Assembly: GCA_049647265.1 (NCBI GenBank)
Contig: JBARXJ010000035.1
Location: 1-64,000, forward strand
Source: JAAURB01 sp049647265
GTDB taxonomy: Bacteria; Cyanobacteriota; Cyanobacteriia; Cyanobacteriales; Microcoleaceae
Direction of reading: 5' to 3'
DNA length: 64,000 bases
This document shows positions 35,957-45,200 of the stretch, in pieces. Every line of letters starts with the position of its first letter. The first letter of the stretch is position 1. The notes beneath the pieces are model-generated. The model ran no database searches, had not been told where the DNA came from, and was given only the letters and a program-made list of their open reading frames with translations. Made by a program: the position numbers and the translations under genes.

Positions 35957-37708
35957 CTAAAGTTCGGGTTGATACTTATAGCTTTTAAATTCTTGACGCA
36001 TCGCTTCAACTTCGGTGTTGTGAGATAAACCGCGAGTTTTGAACTTGTAAATCAACTCCGCAATGGTTGCTTTGGCCGATAAACCCAACATTCTCAACAC
36101 ATAGTAGAGATGTCCAGGGGCGAGCACTCCTTTGAGACCAAAGGCTTTCCACTGGAACAGGATATACCACAGAGCAATATAGAAGTAAGTGGACTTCATG
36201 CTGGCAAATACATTACACCGTCGCGGTTCAAATTTAGTATTTTCCAGGAAATCATCAAAATGTTGTAGGGTGCTGTAATGACCGATGAGTTGGTCGGCGC
36301 GATAAGCATCCATTAAGCCAATATTAGCCCCTTGTTCAACCAGTTGATTAAACTGTTTACAGACATCAGCAAAGATGCCATCGACGTTATCATTGGCGAT
36401 TTTGACATAACGAGGAACGAAGTTGACATCTAGATGCCATTTGCCAATGTAGGTGGGGATATGAACCCCAAACCACCACATATACTCGAAATAAATCCGC
36501 CAACTCATGACACTGGCATGACCCAATTGTTTGGCGTGGTCACGATACAGACAATTGACCGTGCGAGCATAAGCCTGATTAAAATCATTGTAAGCCACTC
36601 GTTTCTGTTCGACATCTGCTTCACCGGCTAACTGAGCGCGAATAATTTCTGTGACACTTTCAATCTCGAATGCCATCATTGTGGTGCCATAGGAATAAAA
36701 GGCATCGAAAATGTGAGCCGCATCTCCAATTACATACCAATTATCTTCAGAAAACAGAGTCTTACTCTTGTGGGCAATGCGCGGCCAGTAGTGAAAATCA
36801 ACCAAGTCCCCACTGTCAATCAGACGGGCGAGAATATTATGATTGGCCTTGAGAAATGCCATGAACTTTTCCCGAGTATTCAGGGTTTTAGCCGATAACT
36901 CATCATGGTGATGAATAATTCCAATGGATAACTCTCCGGTTTCGGTATCTGTCGGAATCATCCATAGCCAATGACCATGACCAAAATAGTGATTGGTGGC
37001 ATAGTAATGACTCGATGAGGAGCCAGTGGGGTGATATCCCGAGTGAAAAATGGTGCGGTCTGTATTTTTGACATGAATCCAAGCCGAGCCATTATTGAGT
37101 CCAAACATCTCTTCTGAGTCAAACACAACGTTATCGGTTTTGCGTCCCACAAGGAATTTACGACCCGCTGCATCAATTACGTGCTTGGTTTGCAGTTGAA
37201 GATATTGATTGTCACTTTTTACCGTAACAGTTTTAACGGCATCTTTGGGAGTCAGTTCAACATCAACTACTCGGCCCTGATGGAAAATGGCCCCTAACTT
37301 CAAATTCATTTGCAAGACATCGCGCTCAAACTTGGCACGATTGAGGTGAAATGAGGCAATTGGAGTCTGTCGGTTAGACCAGACATGATAGTAGTCGTCT
37401 ATCGTATTAGTTTCGCTGGGTGTTTTCGGCCAGTGAAAGTTTAAGCCGGATTTGGGTGCATGATTTTCGATTAAATAGTCTTGCAGTCCTAGTTCTTTTC
37501 CGAGGAATAATGCAGCGACTTCAATCAAAGATTCACCCACTTTTAAGTCTTTATCAGTTCGTTCAATTGGACGGGGGTCAATTAATGCCACCTTGATGTT
37601 GGGAATATTGAGTAGTAGATGACGCGCTTGACAAAGACCGGCAAATCCGGCACCCATGATGACGACATCATATTCAAACTGTTGTAATTCAGTGGTCATT
37701 GTATTCAT
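35957..37708 (-). CDS. Flavin-dependent halogenase (third copy in transcription order)
   Basis: The 583-residue protein starts with the FAD-binding glycine motif (VVIMGAGFAGLCQARHLLL, residues 15-33). DLKVGES (54-60) resembles the GEA(T/S) block. Lys86 in HAPKSGLNFHWP sits where halogenases carry the lysine that handles hypohalous acid. The diagnostic WLWMIP (247-252, WxWxIP) separates halogenases from monooxygenases. GDAAHIFDAFYSYGT is the second FAD block. The length is slightly above tryptophan halogenases because of a C-terminal helical extension. GGAGT precedes the ATG. Halogenases of this kind act on free or carrier-bound electron-rich substrates; here that is likely a polyketide, by inference. 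The upstream neighbour is a nitrogenase-C-domain gene. Confidence 0.88.
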   Translation of the reverse strand: MNTMTTELQQFEYDVVIMGAGFAGLCQARHLLLNIPNIKVALIDPRPIERTDKDLKVGESLIEVAALFLGKELGLQDYLIENHAPKSGLNFHWPKTPSETNTIDDYYHVWSNRQTPIASFHLNRAKFERDVLQMNLKLGAIFHQGRVVDVELTPKDAVKTVTVKSDNQYLQLQTKHVIDAAGRKFLVGRKTDNVVFDSEEMFGLNNGSAWIHVKNTDRTIFHSGYHPTGSSSSHYYATNHYFGHGHWLWMIPTDTETGELSIGIIHHHDELSAKTLNTREKFMAFLKANHNILARLIDSGDLVDFHYWPRIAHKSKTLFSEDNWYVIGDAAHIFDAFYSYGTTMMAFEIESVTEIIRAQLAGEADVEQKRVAYNDFNQAYARTVNCLYRDHAKQLGHASVMSWRIYFEYMWWFGVHIPTYIGKWHLDVNFVPRYVKIANDNVDGIFADVCKQFNQLVEQGANIGLMDAYRADQLIGHYSTLQHFDDFLENTKFEPRRCNVFASMKSTYFYIALWYILFQWKAFGLKGVLAPGHLYYVLRMLGLSAKATIAELIYKFKTRGLSHNTEVEAMRQEFKSYKYQPEL

Positions 37709-37748
37709 TAGTAACTCCTAAATTGAGAATCAAGTGTTTAGTGAAAGA

Positions 37749-38000
37749 TTAGATTTGAGCCGTTTTTTCCGGGTGGGTTTCATCCAGGAAAGTTAAAGCC
37801 CGAAACCGTAATAGCATCAAAGAATCATAAACAGGATTCAAGTGACATAAAGGGGGAATTTGGAGAGTGTAACCCCACAACCGAATCTCTCGGGCAAATG
37901 GACAACTTGCAGGAATTTTGGATAAAACTTGAGCCACTTGAGGATGACTAATCTCAAAGGTTTCTATCCAGAGTCGAATTTGAAAAAGTAGTATTTTCAT
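37749..38000 (-). CDS. Mo-dependent nitrogenase C-terminal-domain small protein
   Basis: The 83-residue protein from the ATG at 38000 contains LSKIPASCPFAREI, LWGYTLQIPPLCHLNP and YDSLMLLRFRALTFL. These match the small cyanobacterial family labelled Mo-dependent nitrogenase C-terminal domain (CPFER..., IPPLCKLNPLY...LRFRAL). In spite of the name, such proteins occur in strains without nitrogenase, and their function is unknown. It lies between two halogenase genes on the same strand, 40 bases before the third one. The frame extends upstream to 38093, but that part is low-complexity and lacks family sequence. Confidence 0.65.
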   Translation of the reverse strand: MKILLFQIRLWIETFEISHPQVAQVLSKIPASCPFAREIRLWGYTLQIPPLCHLNPVYDSLMLLRFRALTFLDETHPEKTAQI

Positions 38001-38115
38001 GGATTTGGATGAGCAGATTATCTCTGAAAATAGGATAAGAAGAAACAGAGTAGTGGAGAAGTTGGGGGATTGAATTGAACAAAACCGACCCAACTTAAAA
38101 CATGGGATTGTTGAC

Positions 38116-39909
38116 TTAATGGCTATCTAATGCAGATAATGCAGATGCAGTTTCCATCCAGGACTGAAGTTCAGCTTGATATTGATAACTCTTGAATTCT
38201 TCACGCATTTGTTCAACTTGACTATTCTCTGGTAAGCCCCAAGTTTTGAATTTATAAATCATTTCTCCCAGAGCCGTTTTAGCCGCCAATGCTAACAGTT
38301 GGAAAAAGTAATAGAGGTTCCGGGGTTTGAGTAAGCCAGCTAAACCAAATCCTTTCCATTGGAACATCGCATACCAAATTGCAATGTAGAATAATGTATG
38401 TTTCATGCTGCCTAAAATATTGCAACGTTGAGGTTCTAATTTGGCATTTTCTAAAAAATCGTCAAAGTGCTTAAAGGTGTAATAATTTCCAATCAGTTGA
38501 TCGGCCCGAACCGCATCCATTAACCCAATATTAGTTCCGCGTTCAACTAAGGTATCAAATTGTTTGTAAACCTCTGGAATCAGCCCGTTTAAAAAGCCTT
38601 GAAAGGGTGCATTAAAATCTTTAAGAAAATCAAGATCTAAATGCCATTTACCGATATACATAGGCACAAGAATTCCAAACCACCACATATACTCGAAATA
38701 AATCCGCCAACTCATAATACTGGCATGACCTAACTGTTGACTGTGGTAACTCGCGAAAGTATTAACTGAACTCATATAAGTCAGGTTAAATTCATTGTAA
38801 GCCGCTCGTTTTTTCTCTGCATCTGCTTCCCCTGCCAACTTCGCCCGGATAATTTCTGTTGTGCTTTCAATCGCCAGTGCAATCATTGTTGTGCCGAGAG
38901 AATAGAAGGCATCAAAAATGCCAGCAGAATCACCCATGACATACCAGTTATCTGGGGACAACAGCATTTTACTGGTATAAGCAACCTTAGGTAAATAGTG
39001 GAAATCAATATTTTCTCCACTCTGAATTAAGTCATAAAGCATCCGGTGATTTGCCTTCAGAAATGCTTCAAACTTTTCTTTTGTATTCATTTCCTTGGCG
39101 GCAATAACATCATGATGATGAATAATTCCAATGGAAATTTCTTGATTATCTGAATCAATCGGAATCATCCATAACCAATGCCCTTTTCCGAAGAAATGAT
39201 TAGTGGCATAATAATGACTAACAGAGGTTCCATAAGGGTCATAACCATTATGAAAAATCGTGCGATCGACATTTTTAACCCGAACCCAAGCTGAACCTGT
39301 ATTTATCCCCATTACATGTTCCGGACCCGACAGAATATTATCTGTTTTACGACCCACAATAAACTTACGACCGGCTGCATCTACAACGTGTTTTGCTTTA
39401 AGTTCGATGTATTGATCTTTCAGTTTTACCTTGACTAAATGCTCAGCATCACCGGGAGTTAAATCAACATCAACGACTCGACCATTGTAAAATGTGGCTC
39501 CCATATCTTTGTTCATTTTGAGCAAATCTCGCTCAAATTTTTGCCGATTAATTTGGAAGGTGGGAATAGGGGGCTGACGATTAATCCAAACATGATAATA
39601 GTCGTCAATTGTATCGGTATTTTCAGCTTTTTTCGGCCAGTGAAAATTGAGACCGGCTTTAGGGGGATGATTCTCAATCATGTAATCATTTAAACCCAGT
39701 TCTTTACAAATCAATAGTGATGTTATTTCTACCGTTGACTCACCGATTTTGAGGTCTTTATTGGTTCGTTCTTCTGGACGCGGATCGATCAATGCTACCT
39801 TAATATTCGGAATATTGAGCATTAGATGTCGGGCTTGGCAGAGACCGGCAAATCCGGCACCCATGATCACAACATCATATTCTTGCTGTTGCAAAGTAGT
39901 GGTATTCAT
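38116..39909 (-). CDS. Flavin-dependent halogenase (second copy)
   Basis: The 597-residue paralogue of the two neighbouring halogenases keeps the FAD motif (VVIMGAGFAGLCQ), KDLKIGES, the lysine in HPPKAGLNFHWP (Lys84), WLWMIP and the second FAD block GDSAGIFDAFYSLGT. It differs most from the others between residues 430 and 460, where it has an extra stretch (LKDFNAPFQGFLNGLIPE), and at the C-terminus. AGGAG precedes the ATG. A different chlorination site or substrate from its paralogues is plausible. Its sequence similarity to the flanking genes shows tandem duplication. Confidence 0.88.
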   Translation of the reverse strand: MNTTTLQQQEYDVVIMGAGFAGLCQARHLMLNIPNIKVALIDPRPEERTNKDLKIGESTVEITSLLICKELGLNDYMIENHPPKAGLNFHWPKKAENTDTIDDYYHVWINRQPPIPTFQINRQKFERDLLKMNKDMGATFYNGRVVDVDLTPGDAEHLVKVKLKDQYIELKAKHVVDAAGRKFIVGRKTDNILSGPEHVMGINTGSAWVRVKNVDRTIFHNGYDPYGTSVSHYYATNHFFGKGHWLWMIPIDSDNQEISIGIIHHHDVIAAKEMNTKEKFEAFLKANHRMLYDLIQSGENIDFHYLPKVAYTSKMLLSPDNWYVMGDSAGIFDAFYSLGTTMIALAIESTTEIIRAKLAGEADAEKKRAAYNEFNLTYMSSVNTFASYHSQQLGHASIMSWRIYFEYMWWFGILVPMYIGKWHLDLDFLKDFNAPFQGFLNGLIPEVYKQFDTLVERGTNIGLMDAVRADQLIGNYYTFKHFDDFLENAKLEPQRCNILGSMKHTLFYIAIWYAMFQWKGFGLAGLLKPRNLYYFFQLLALAAKTALGEMIYKFKTWGLPENSQVEQMREEFKSYQYQAELQSWMETASALSALDSH

Positions 39910-40013
39910 GAATATCTCCTAATGTTTTTTGAGAGAGTTATGGGTCGGGTTACTATATTTTTAAGTGCTTTAAACTCAGTAACCCAACGGAATAGAGAAA
40001 GAAAAAGTACAAG

Positions 40014-41810
40014 TTAGCTTTTGGTGGCATACACCCGCTTTTCTGGGGTAGAAGTTGTCATCCATGGCTGAAGTTTTGGCTGATATTGATAAGTCTTAAA
40101 CCCTTGACGCATTTCCTCAACTTCTGTGTTATCTGATAACCGACGAGTGCGGAATTTATAAATCAATTCGGCTATTGCACCTTGAGCAGATATTGCCAGA
40201 AGTCGGAAGAAATGATACAGGTGACGAGGCTTCAAACAACCCGCTAAACCAAAGCCTTTCCATTGCAACATTACATACCAAATTGCGGCATAAAAACAGG
40301 TGGATTTCAAACCCGCAAAAACATTACAACGTAATGGCTCAAATTTAGTATTTTCGAGGAAATCATCAAAGTGTTTTAAGGTGTGATATTCACCCAGTAA
40401 TTGATCGGCTCGATAGCAATCCATTAAGCCAATATTTTTGTCTTTTTCAACCAGTTGATTAAACTGTTGATAGATGTCTTCAAAGAGTCCATCGACATTG
40501 CTATTTAGAGTCTTTAAAAAGATGGGAATAAAGCTTAAATCTAAGTGCCATTTGCCAATATACATCGGTACTTCTACGCCAAACCACCACATATACTCGA
40601 AATAAATGCGCCAACTCATAACACTGGCATGACCGAGTTGTTGAGGATGATAGCGGTAAAGACAATTCACACTGCGAGCAAATGCTAAATTAAACTGATT
40701 ATAAGCGGCTCGTTTTTGTTCAGCCTCTGCCTCACCTGCGAGTTTAGCACGAATAATTTCTGTTACTGATTCAATGGCTAAACTAATCGTCGTTGTACCA
40801 TAAGAATAAAAGGCATCAAACAGATAAGCTGCATCCCCCATGACATACCAATTATCCTCAGAAAATAGGGTTTTACTGGTATGAGCAATCCGTTTCCAGT
40901 AGTTAAAATCTATCGGTTCACCGCTATCAATTAAACGGGATAAAATGGTATGATTTTCTTTGAGAAAATTACGAAACTTTTCTTCTGTATTCACCTGTTG
41001 TGCCGGAATCACATCATGGTGATGAATCACGCCAATAGAGAGTTCTCCCGATTGAGTATCTGTCGGAATCATCCACAACCAATGACCTTTTCCGAAGTAG
41101 TGATTCGTGCAGTAATATTTACTGGTAGAAAGGTCAGTGGGTGCATAACCCTGATCAAAGATTGTACGGTCTACATTCTTAATCCGCATCCAGGCTGAAC
41201 CATTATTTAACCCCATTAAATCTTTAGAATCAAATAAGACATTATCGGTTTTCTTTCCGACAAGAAATTTACGACCCGCTGCATCAATCACGTGTTTGGC
41301 GGTTAGTTGGATCTTTTCTCCATCCAGCTTAACCTCAACCGTCTTAATCTCATCTTTGGGTGTCAAATCAACATCTATCACTGAACCATTGTAGAAATTG
41401 ACTCCCATCTTTTTATTCATTTTCAACAAGTCTCGCTCAAACTTAGCGCGATTGATTTGGAAAGAGGGAATGGCAACTTGTCGGTTTGACCAAATATGAT
41501 AGTAGTCCTCAATATTTTCAGTTTTCTGAGGATGCTTCGGCCAGTGAAAGTTTAATCCTTTCTTGGGTGCATGATGTTCAATCAAATAATCATGTAATCC
41601 CAATTCTTTTGAGAGAAACAGTGCCGCAATTTCAATGGTAGATTCACCAATTTTTAAATCTTTGTTCGAGCGCTCTTCCGGACGGGGGTCAATTAAAGCA
41701 ATGCGGATATTTGGAACATTGAGCATGAGGTGACGGGCTTGGCATAAGCCGGCAAATCCAGCACCCATAATGACAACATCATACTCGAAATTAGGACTGT
41801 TATTCTGCAT
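40014..41810 (-). CDS. Flavin-dependent halogenase (first copy)
   Basis: The 598-residue protein keeps VVIMGAGFAGLCQ, DLKIGES, the lysine in HAPKKGLNFHWP (Lys83), WLWMIP and GDAAYLFDAFYSYGT. All recognised catalytic features of flavin halogenases are therefore intact. The C-terminal 200 residues are helical and Trp/Tyr-rich (SWRIYFEYMWWFGV). They are shared by the three paralogues and not typical of tryptophan halogenases, so they may bind a lipid-like or carrier-bound chain. AGGAG precedes the ATG. A flavin reductase partner is not in the window; a housekeeping enzyme would have to supply FADH2. Confidence 0.88.
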   Translation of the reverse strand: MQNNSPNFEYDVVIMGAGFAGLCQARHLMLNVPNIRIALIDPRPEERSNKDLKIGESTIEIAALFLSKELGLHDYLIEHHAPKKGLNFHWPKHPQKTENIEDYYHIWSNRQVAIPSFQINRAKFERDLLKMNKKMGVNFYNGSVIDVDLTPKDEIKTVEVKLDGEKIQLTAKHVIDAAGRKFLVGKKTDNVLFDSKDLMGLNNGSAWMRIKNVDRTIFDQGYAPTDLSTSKYYCTNHYFGKGHWLWMIPTDTQSGELSIGVIHHHDVIPAQQVNTEEKFRNFLKENHTILSRLIDSGEPIDFNYWKRIAHTSKTLFSEDNWYVMGDAAYLFDAFYSYGTTTISLAIESVTEIIRAKLAGEAEAEQKRAAYNQFNLAFARSVNCLYRYHPQQLGHASVMSWRIYFEYMWWFGVEVPMYIGKWHLDLSFIPIFLKTLNSNVDGLFEDIYQQFNQLVEKDKNIGLMDCYRADQLLGEYHTLKHFDDFLENTKFEPLRCNVFAGLKSTCFYAAIWYVMLQWKGFGLAGCLKPRHLYHFFRLLAISAQGAIAELIYKFRTRRLSDNTEVEEMRQGFKTYQYQPKLQPWMTTSTPEKRVYATKS

Positions 41811-41931
41811 TTGTAACTCCTGTAAAAGTGTTGAAGGTGAGAGAAGTTAAAAAAGGGATTGTTGACTCTAAAAAAATGAAGGTTGAGAGGGGATGAAAAT
41901 GACTGTGATTTCAGTTAAACTGGGTGAGAAT

Positions 41932-42171
41932 TTACATCTTGACATCACCTCCCCACTGGGAACGCATCTGTGTAAACCACCGGGTCATTTGAGGCGCTTT
42001 CCACATCCAAACACCCGTTAAAGCCAACATCGGGAAGATACAAAAACTCATTGCCATCAGCATTGCCGGATGACTGCGCCAGGGAGAATAGATGAAGACA
42101 CCTAAACCAAAAGCGGCAAGAATATGAATCAAACGCAGTTGGTCTCGAATCTGTTTGTTTCTATTACGCAT
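41932..42171 (-). CDS. Small two-TM membrane protein in the polyketide locus (79 aa)
   Basis: The N-terminus is polar and basic (MRNRNKQIRDQLR). Hydrophobic helices at about 14-27 (IHILAAFGLGVFIYS) and 36-56 (AMLMAMSFCIFPMLALTGVWMW) follow, and the tail is Trp-rich. I do not recognise a family. It lies 107 bases after the large synthase and before the first halogenase, on the same strand. It may place the synthase or its hydrophobic product at the membrane, but this is a guess from position. Confidence 0.55.
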   Translation of the reverse strand: MRNRNKQIRDQLRLIHILAAFGLGVFIYSPWRSHPAMLMAMSFCIFPMLALTGVWMWKAPQMTRWFTQMRSQWGGDVKM

Positions 42172-42278
42172 CAGTAGTAATCCTGTTTGAGAAACTGTTT
42201 TTGAAGGGTGGAGAGAATTGTCAACTCAAACCCTGAGGTTGATTGATTTAAGTTGACAATTTTTGGTTAAGGTGGGAA

Positions 42279-45200
42279 TTAATGCCGCAAAGAGTTTGCC
42301 ATAACCGATACAGATTCTTCTGATGAAGATACCCCAGTTAAGACTTCCATCACTTTTGACGGCCAGGGTGTGGCAACGGCGCTGCCATCTTCTTGGCGGG
42401 TGACCCAAGCCACTTGTTGTTGTCCGACATGAAGCTTTTCAGAAGTCCCGTCAGCCTGATCTCGGAAAAACTCAAAGTTAAACACCGCACCGCATTCAGA
42501 CACCGACTCCACATACAAGACTGTGCGAATTTGGTCGAATGGCATCGCCTCACGCAGGTAGTCCATCCGGGTATAGAGACAAACCATTTCACCACAGGGG
42601 TTAGAGACTCGTAGATATTCCGGTGCAACTGAATAGAGGAATAAATCTAAAGTGCGTCCTTGCCAAATGAAGTAATTGCCGTAGTAAACATTCCCGACTA
42701 AATTAGATTCTTCTAAAGTGGTTTGGAATTGTTGAGAATACAATAACTTGCCATAACGACCCTGTTGGAGTGAGGTTTGGTAAACCGTAACCCCCGTATC
42801 CAATTGACCCAACGGCGCGGGTAATGGCGGCAAAGGTAAGGTCTCAGGGCGCTTCAAATCAAGGGTGGCAGGGGTAGAGGCGGAAAATCGATCTAGATAG
42901 GTTTGCAGATACTCCGGGAATGGCATGGGTGAAGGTACCCCATAACTCACCAACCGTACCCAAGTGGCTTTGACTTCTGCGATCGCAATCCGTTCTAAAG
43001 TATCATCCGGTAATACCTTGCAAAATTCAATGTAGGTATCAAAAGAAGACCCCACTACATTCCCCACCCAGGCTCTTGCTTGTACAATATCGTAGGAGGT
43101 AGCCTCTCCTAAGACTCGTAAACTGACGGCGTTGGTAACCATTCCCCAATCTCCGGTGAGGAAATCCCCTAACATCTGGGAAGCAATACTTTCCATCGGT
43201 AACTCGCGAATTTTGCCCACCCAACGGAAATATTGAGCAAAATACACCCGACGACTAATACTGCCACTATCCTTGAAACTGACTTGATAGCGTTGTTCAT
43301 ATACCAGTTGTCCTTGGGGGCCATCTTGGGTATAACGGGTACGATGAGAACGGGAATGATCGGGGTGAGATTGATTATCCTGTTGAGGAATAATCGAATT
43401 TGAGGTTAAAGACGGTTGAGGACTGACTAAGATTGCAACCATCCGTTGCGGTGGCCGAGTCAGTTTAATCGGTACCGTCAGCACAAAATAGGTTCCGTTG
43501 GGTGTCTCGGTTTGTAACAGTACCCCATCTTCTTGTTTCGCCACAATTGAGAATTTAGGCTTAATACCGTTAACGGCTTTACGAACTGTTTCTGTTGCGG
43601 ACCAAATACGGGTGGCTGCTACATCGAGGGTATCGCCTTGTTGGACTAACTGCTGGACAACTGCTATCGGAGAAGAACTTAATAAGGCTTCCCAATCTTC
43701 TAATGTCCGAGGTTGAATGGCTTCTATGTCGCAACCCTGGGGCGTTTCACCTACAACCGCTAAACAATAGCGATCGCAGTGAGACAAGGATAAATCTAAT
43801 CCGGTTGTTGTTTTTCCGGTGAATTGGGGTTTACCGGTGGCAAGGGTTTTAATATTAAAGTCAATGTTTTCCGCAATAGATAAACCGAGTTGAGACTTAA
43901 CGGCATTGGCAATAATCGGTTTTTCTTGTTGACGACGTTGTTTTTTCGATAGACTTTGTAAGTTGGGTGCATATCCGACCGAGATTGCGGGTAAGGTAAC
44001 ATCCAATTGGCTAGCGGTTTCTTGTACAATGCGATTAAAGGTCTCCTCGTCAGCGGCTTGAGGATTAGCCAATTGTTCGGCAGTCGGATTTTCGGGATGT
44101 TCTTCTAAAATCCTTAGGCGATAACCACTTAAGCGTTCGAGAATCACTCCAGCTTCATTAGTTGCTACGACTTGACTGATATATTCTTGGTCTTGTCGTT
44201 GTTGCAGAATTACCTGTACCCGTCGGCTAGTTTCATCGGCAGTCGGATTTTGGAAGAATTCAATGTTGCCAATTTCAACGGGTAAACAGATATGCTGAGG
44301 TATCGTCAACTGTACTGACTGTAACAATACATCCCGTAAATAAGGATCGCCGAGTAAGATAGTTTGACCCTGAGGATGATTAAAGCTATCTGAAACTAAT
44401 TCATCTTTTGAACGGACTTGAGAACAGAATACAGCTTGTTTGGCGTTGAGGGATAAGATTTCACCCATCTGTTGGAAGCGTGGTCCTTGGAAGAGTAAAT
44501 CTCCATACAGATCTTGTTTGGGTTGGAGGGTTAAACCTTGAGGCTTAAAGGTTTCGGGTGATAAGGTTTCTCCAACTTTGCGATTTCCTAAGATAAAAGT
44601 AGCTGAGAAATGATCGAGATTAAACCCAGTTTGTTCGGTACGAATGCCTAATTTAATCTGACGTTCGCCGTTATCGTCAGTTTCCATCACCTCGCCATGA
44701 ATTTCAATCTCTACACCCTTTGTGGGGTCTACCACCACTGGCCGACGCAGGGAAATGTCAGAAATGCCGATAATGGAGGGTTGCGCCTCTGCGGTGACGT
44801 AGGCAACCGCTTGTGCCATCGCCTCTAAACCAAATACAGTGGGGAATAGATAAGACCCTCGCCAGATATGATCTGCGACATAGCGATCGCAATCTAAGCT
44901 TAGATGAATCCGTGCCTTCAGTTCAACATTGGGTTCAAAACTAATGACTTTTTCAATAAACCGCAGTTGAGATGGGGGTTTAACAGGGATGGGTGACCAG
45001 GTATCGAGTCCTCCGAGACGGGCTGCAATCACCACTTGGTCAACACCAGGATTAGATTCAAATAGCTTCAAGAAGCGACTGACTCCTTCTTGTTTTGAAA
45101 TAGCATGAATTCCCATCTTTTCAAGATTTTTGACGCTACCCATCCGCGCCCCCATACCGACTTCATCCCAAACGCTGTAAGCCAAAGATAGAATTTGAGT

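Noticed and set aside
37749..38093. A 114-residue version of the nitrogenase-domain protein
   Set aside because: The extra N-terminal 31 residues show no family sequence and no ribosome site. The ATG at 38000 gives the right family length.
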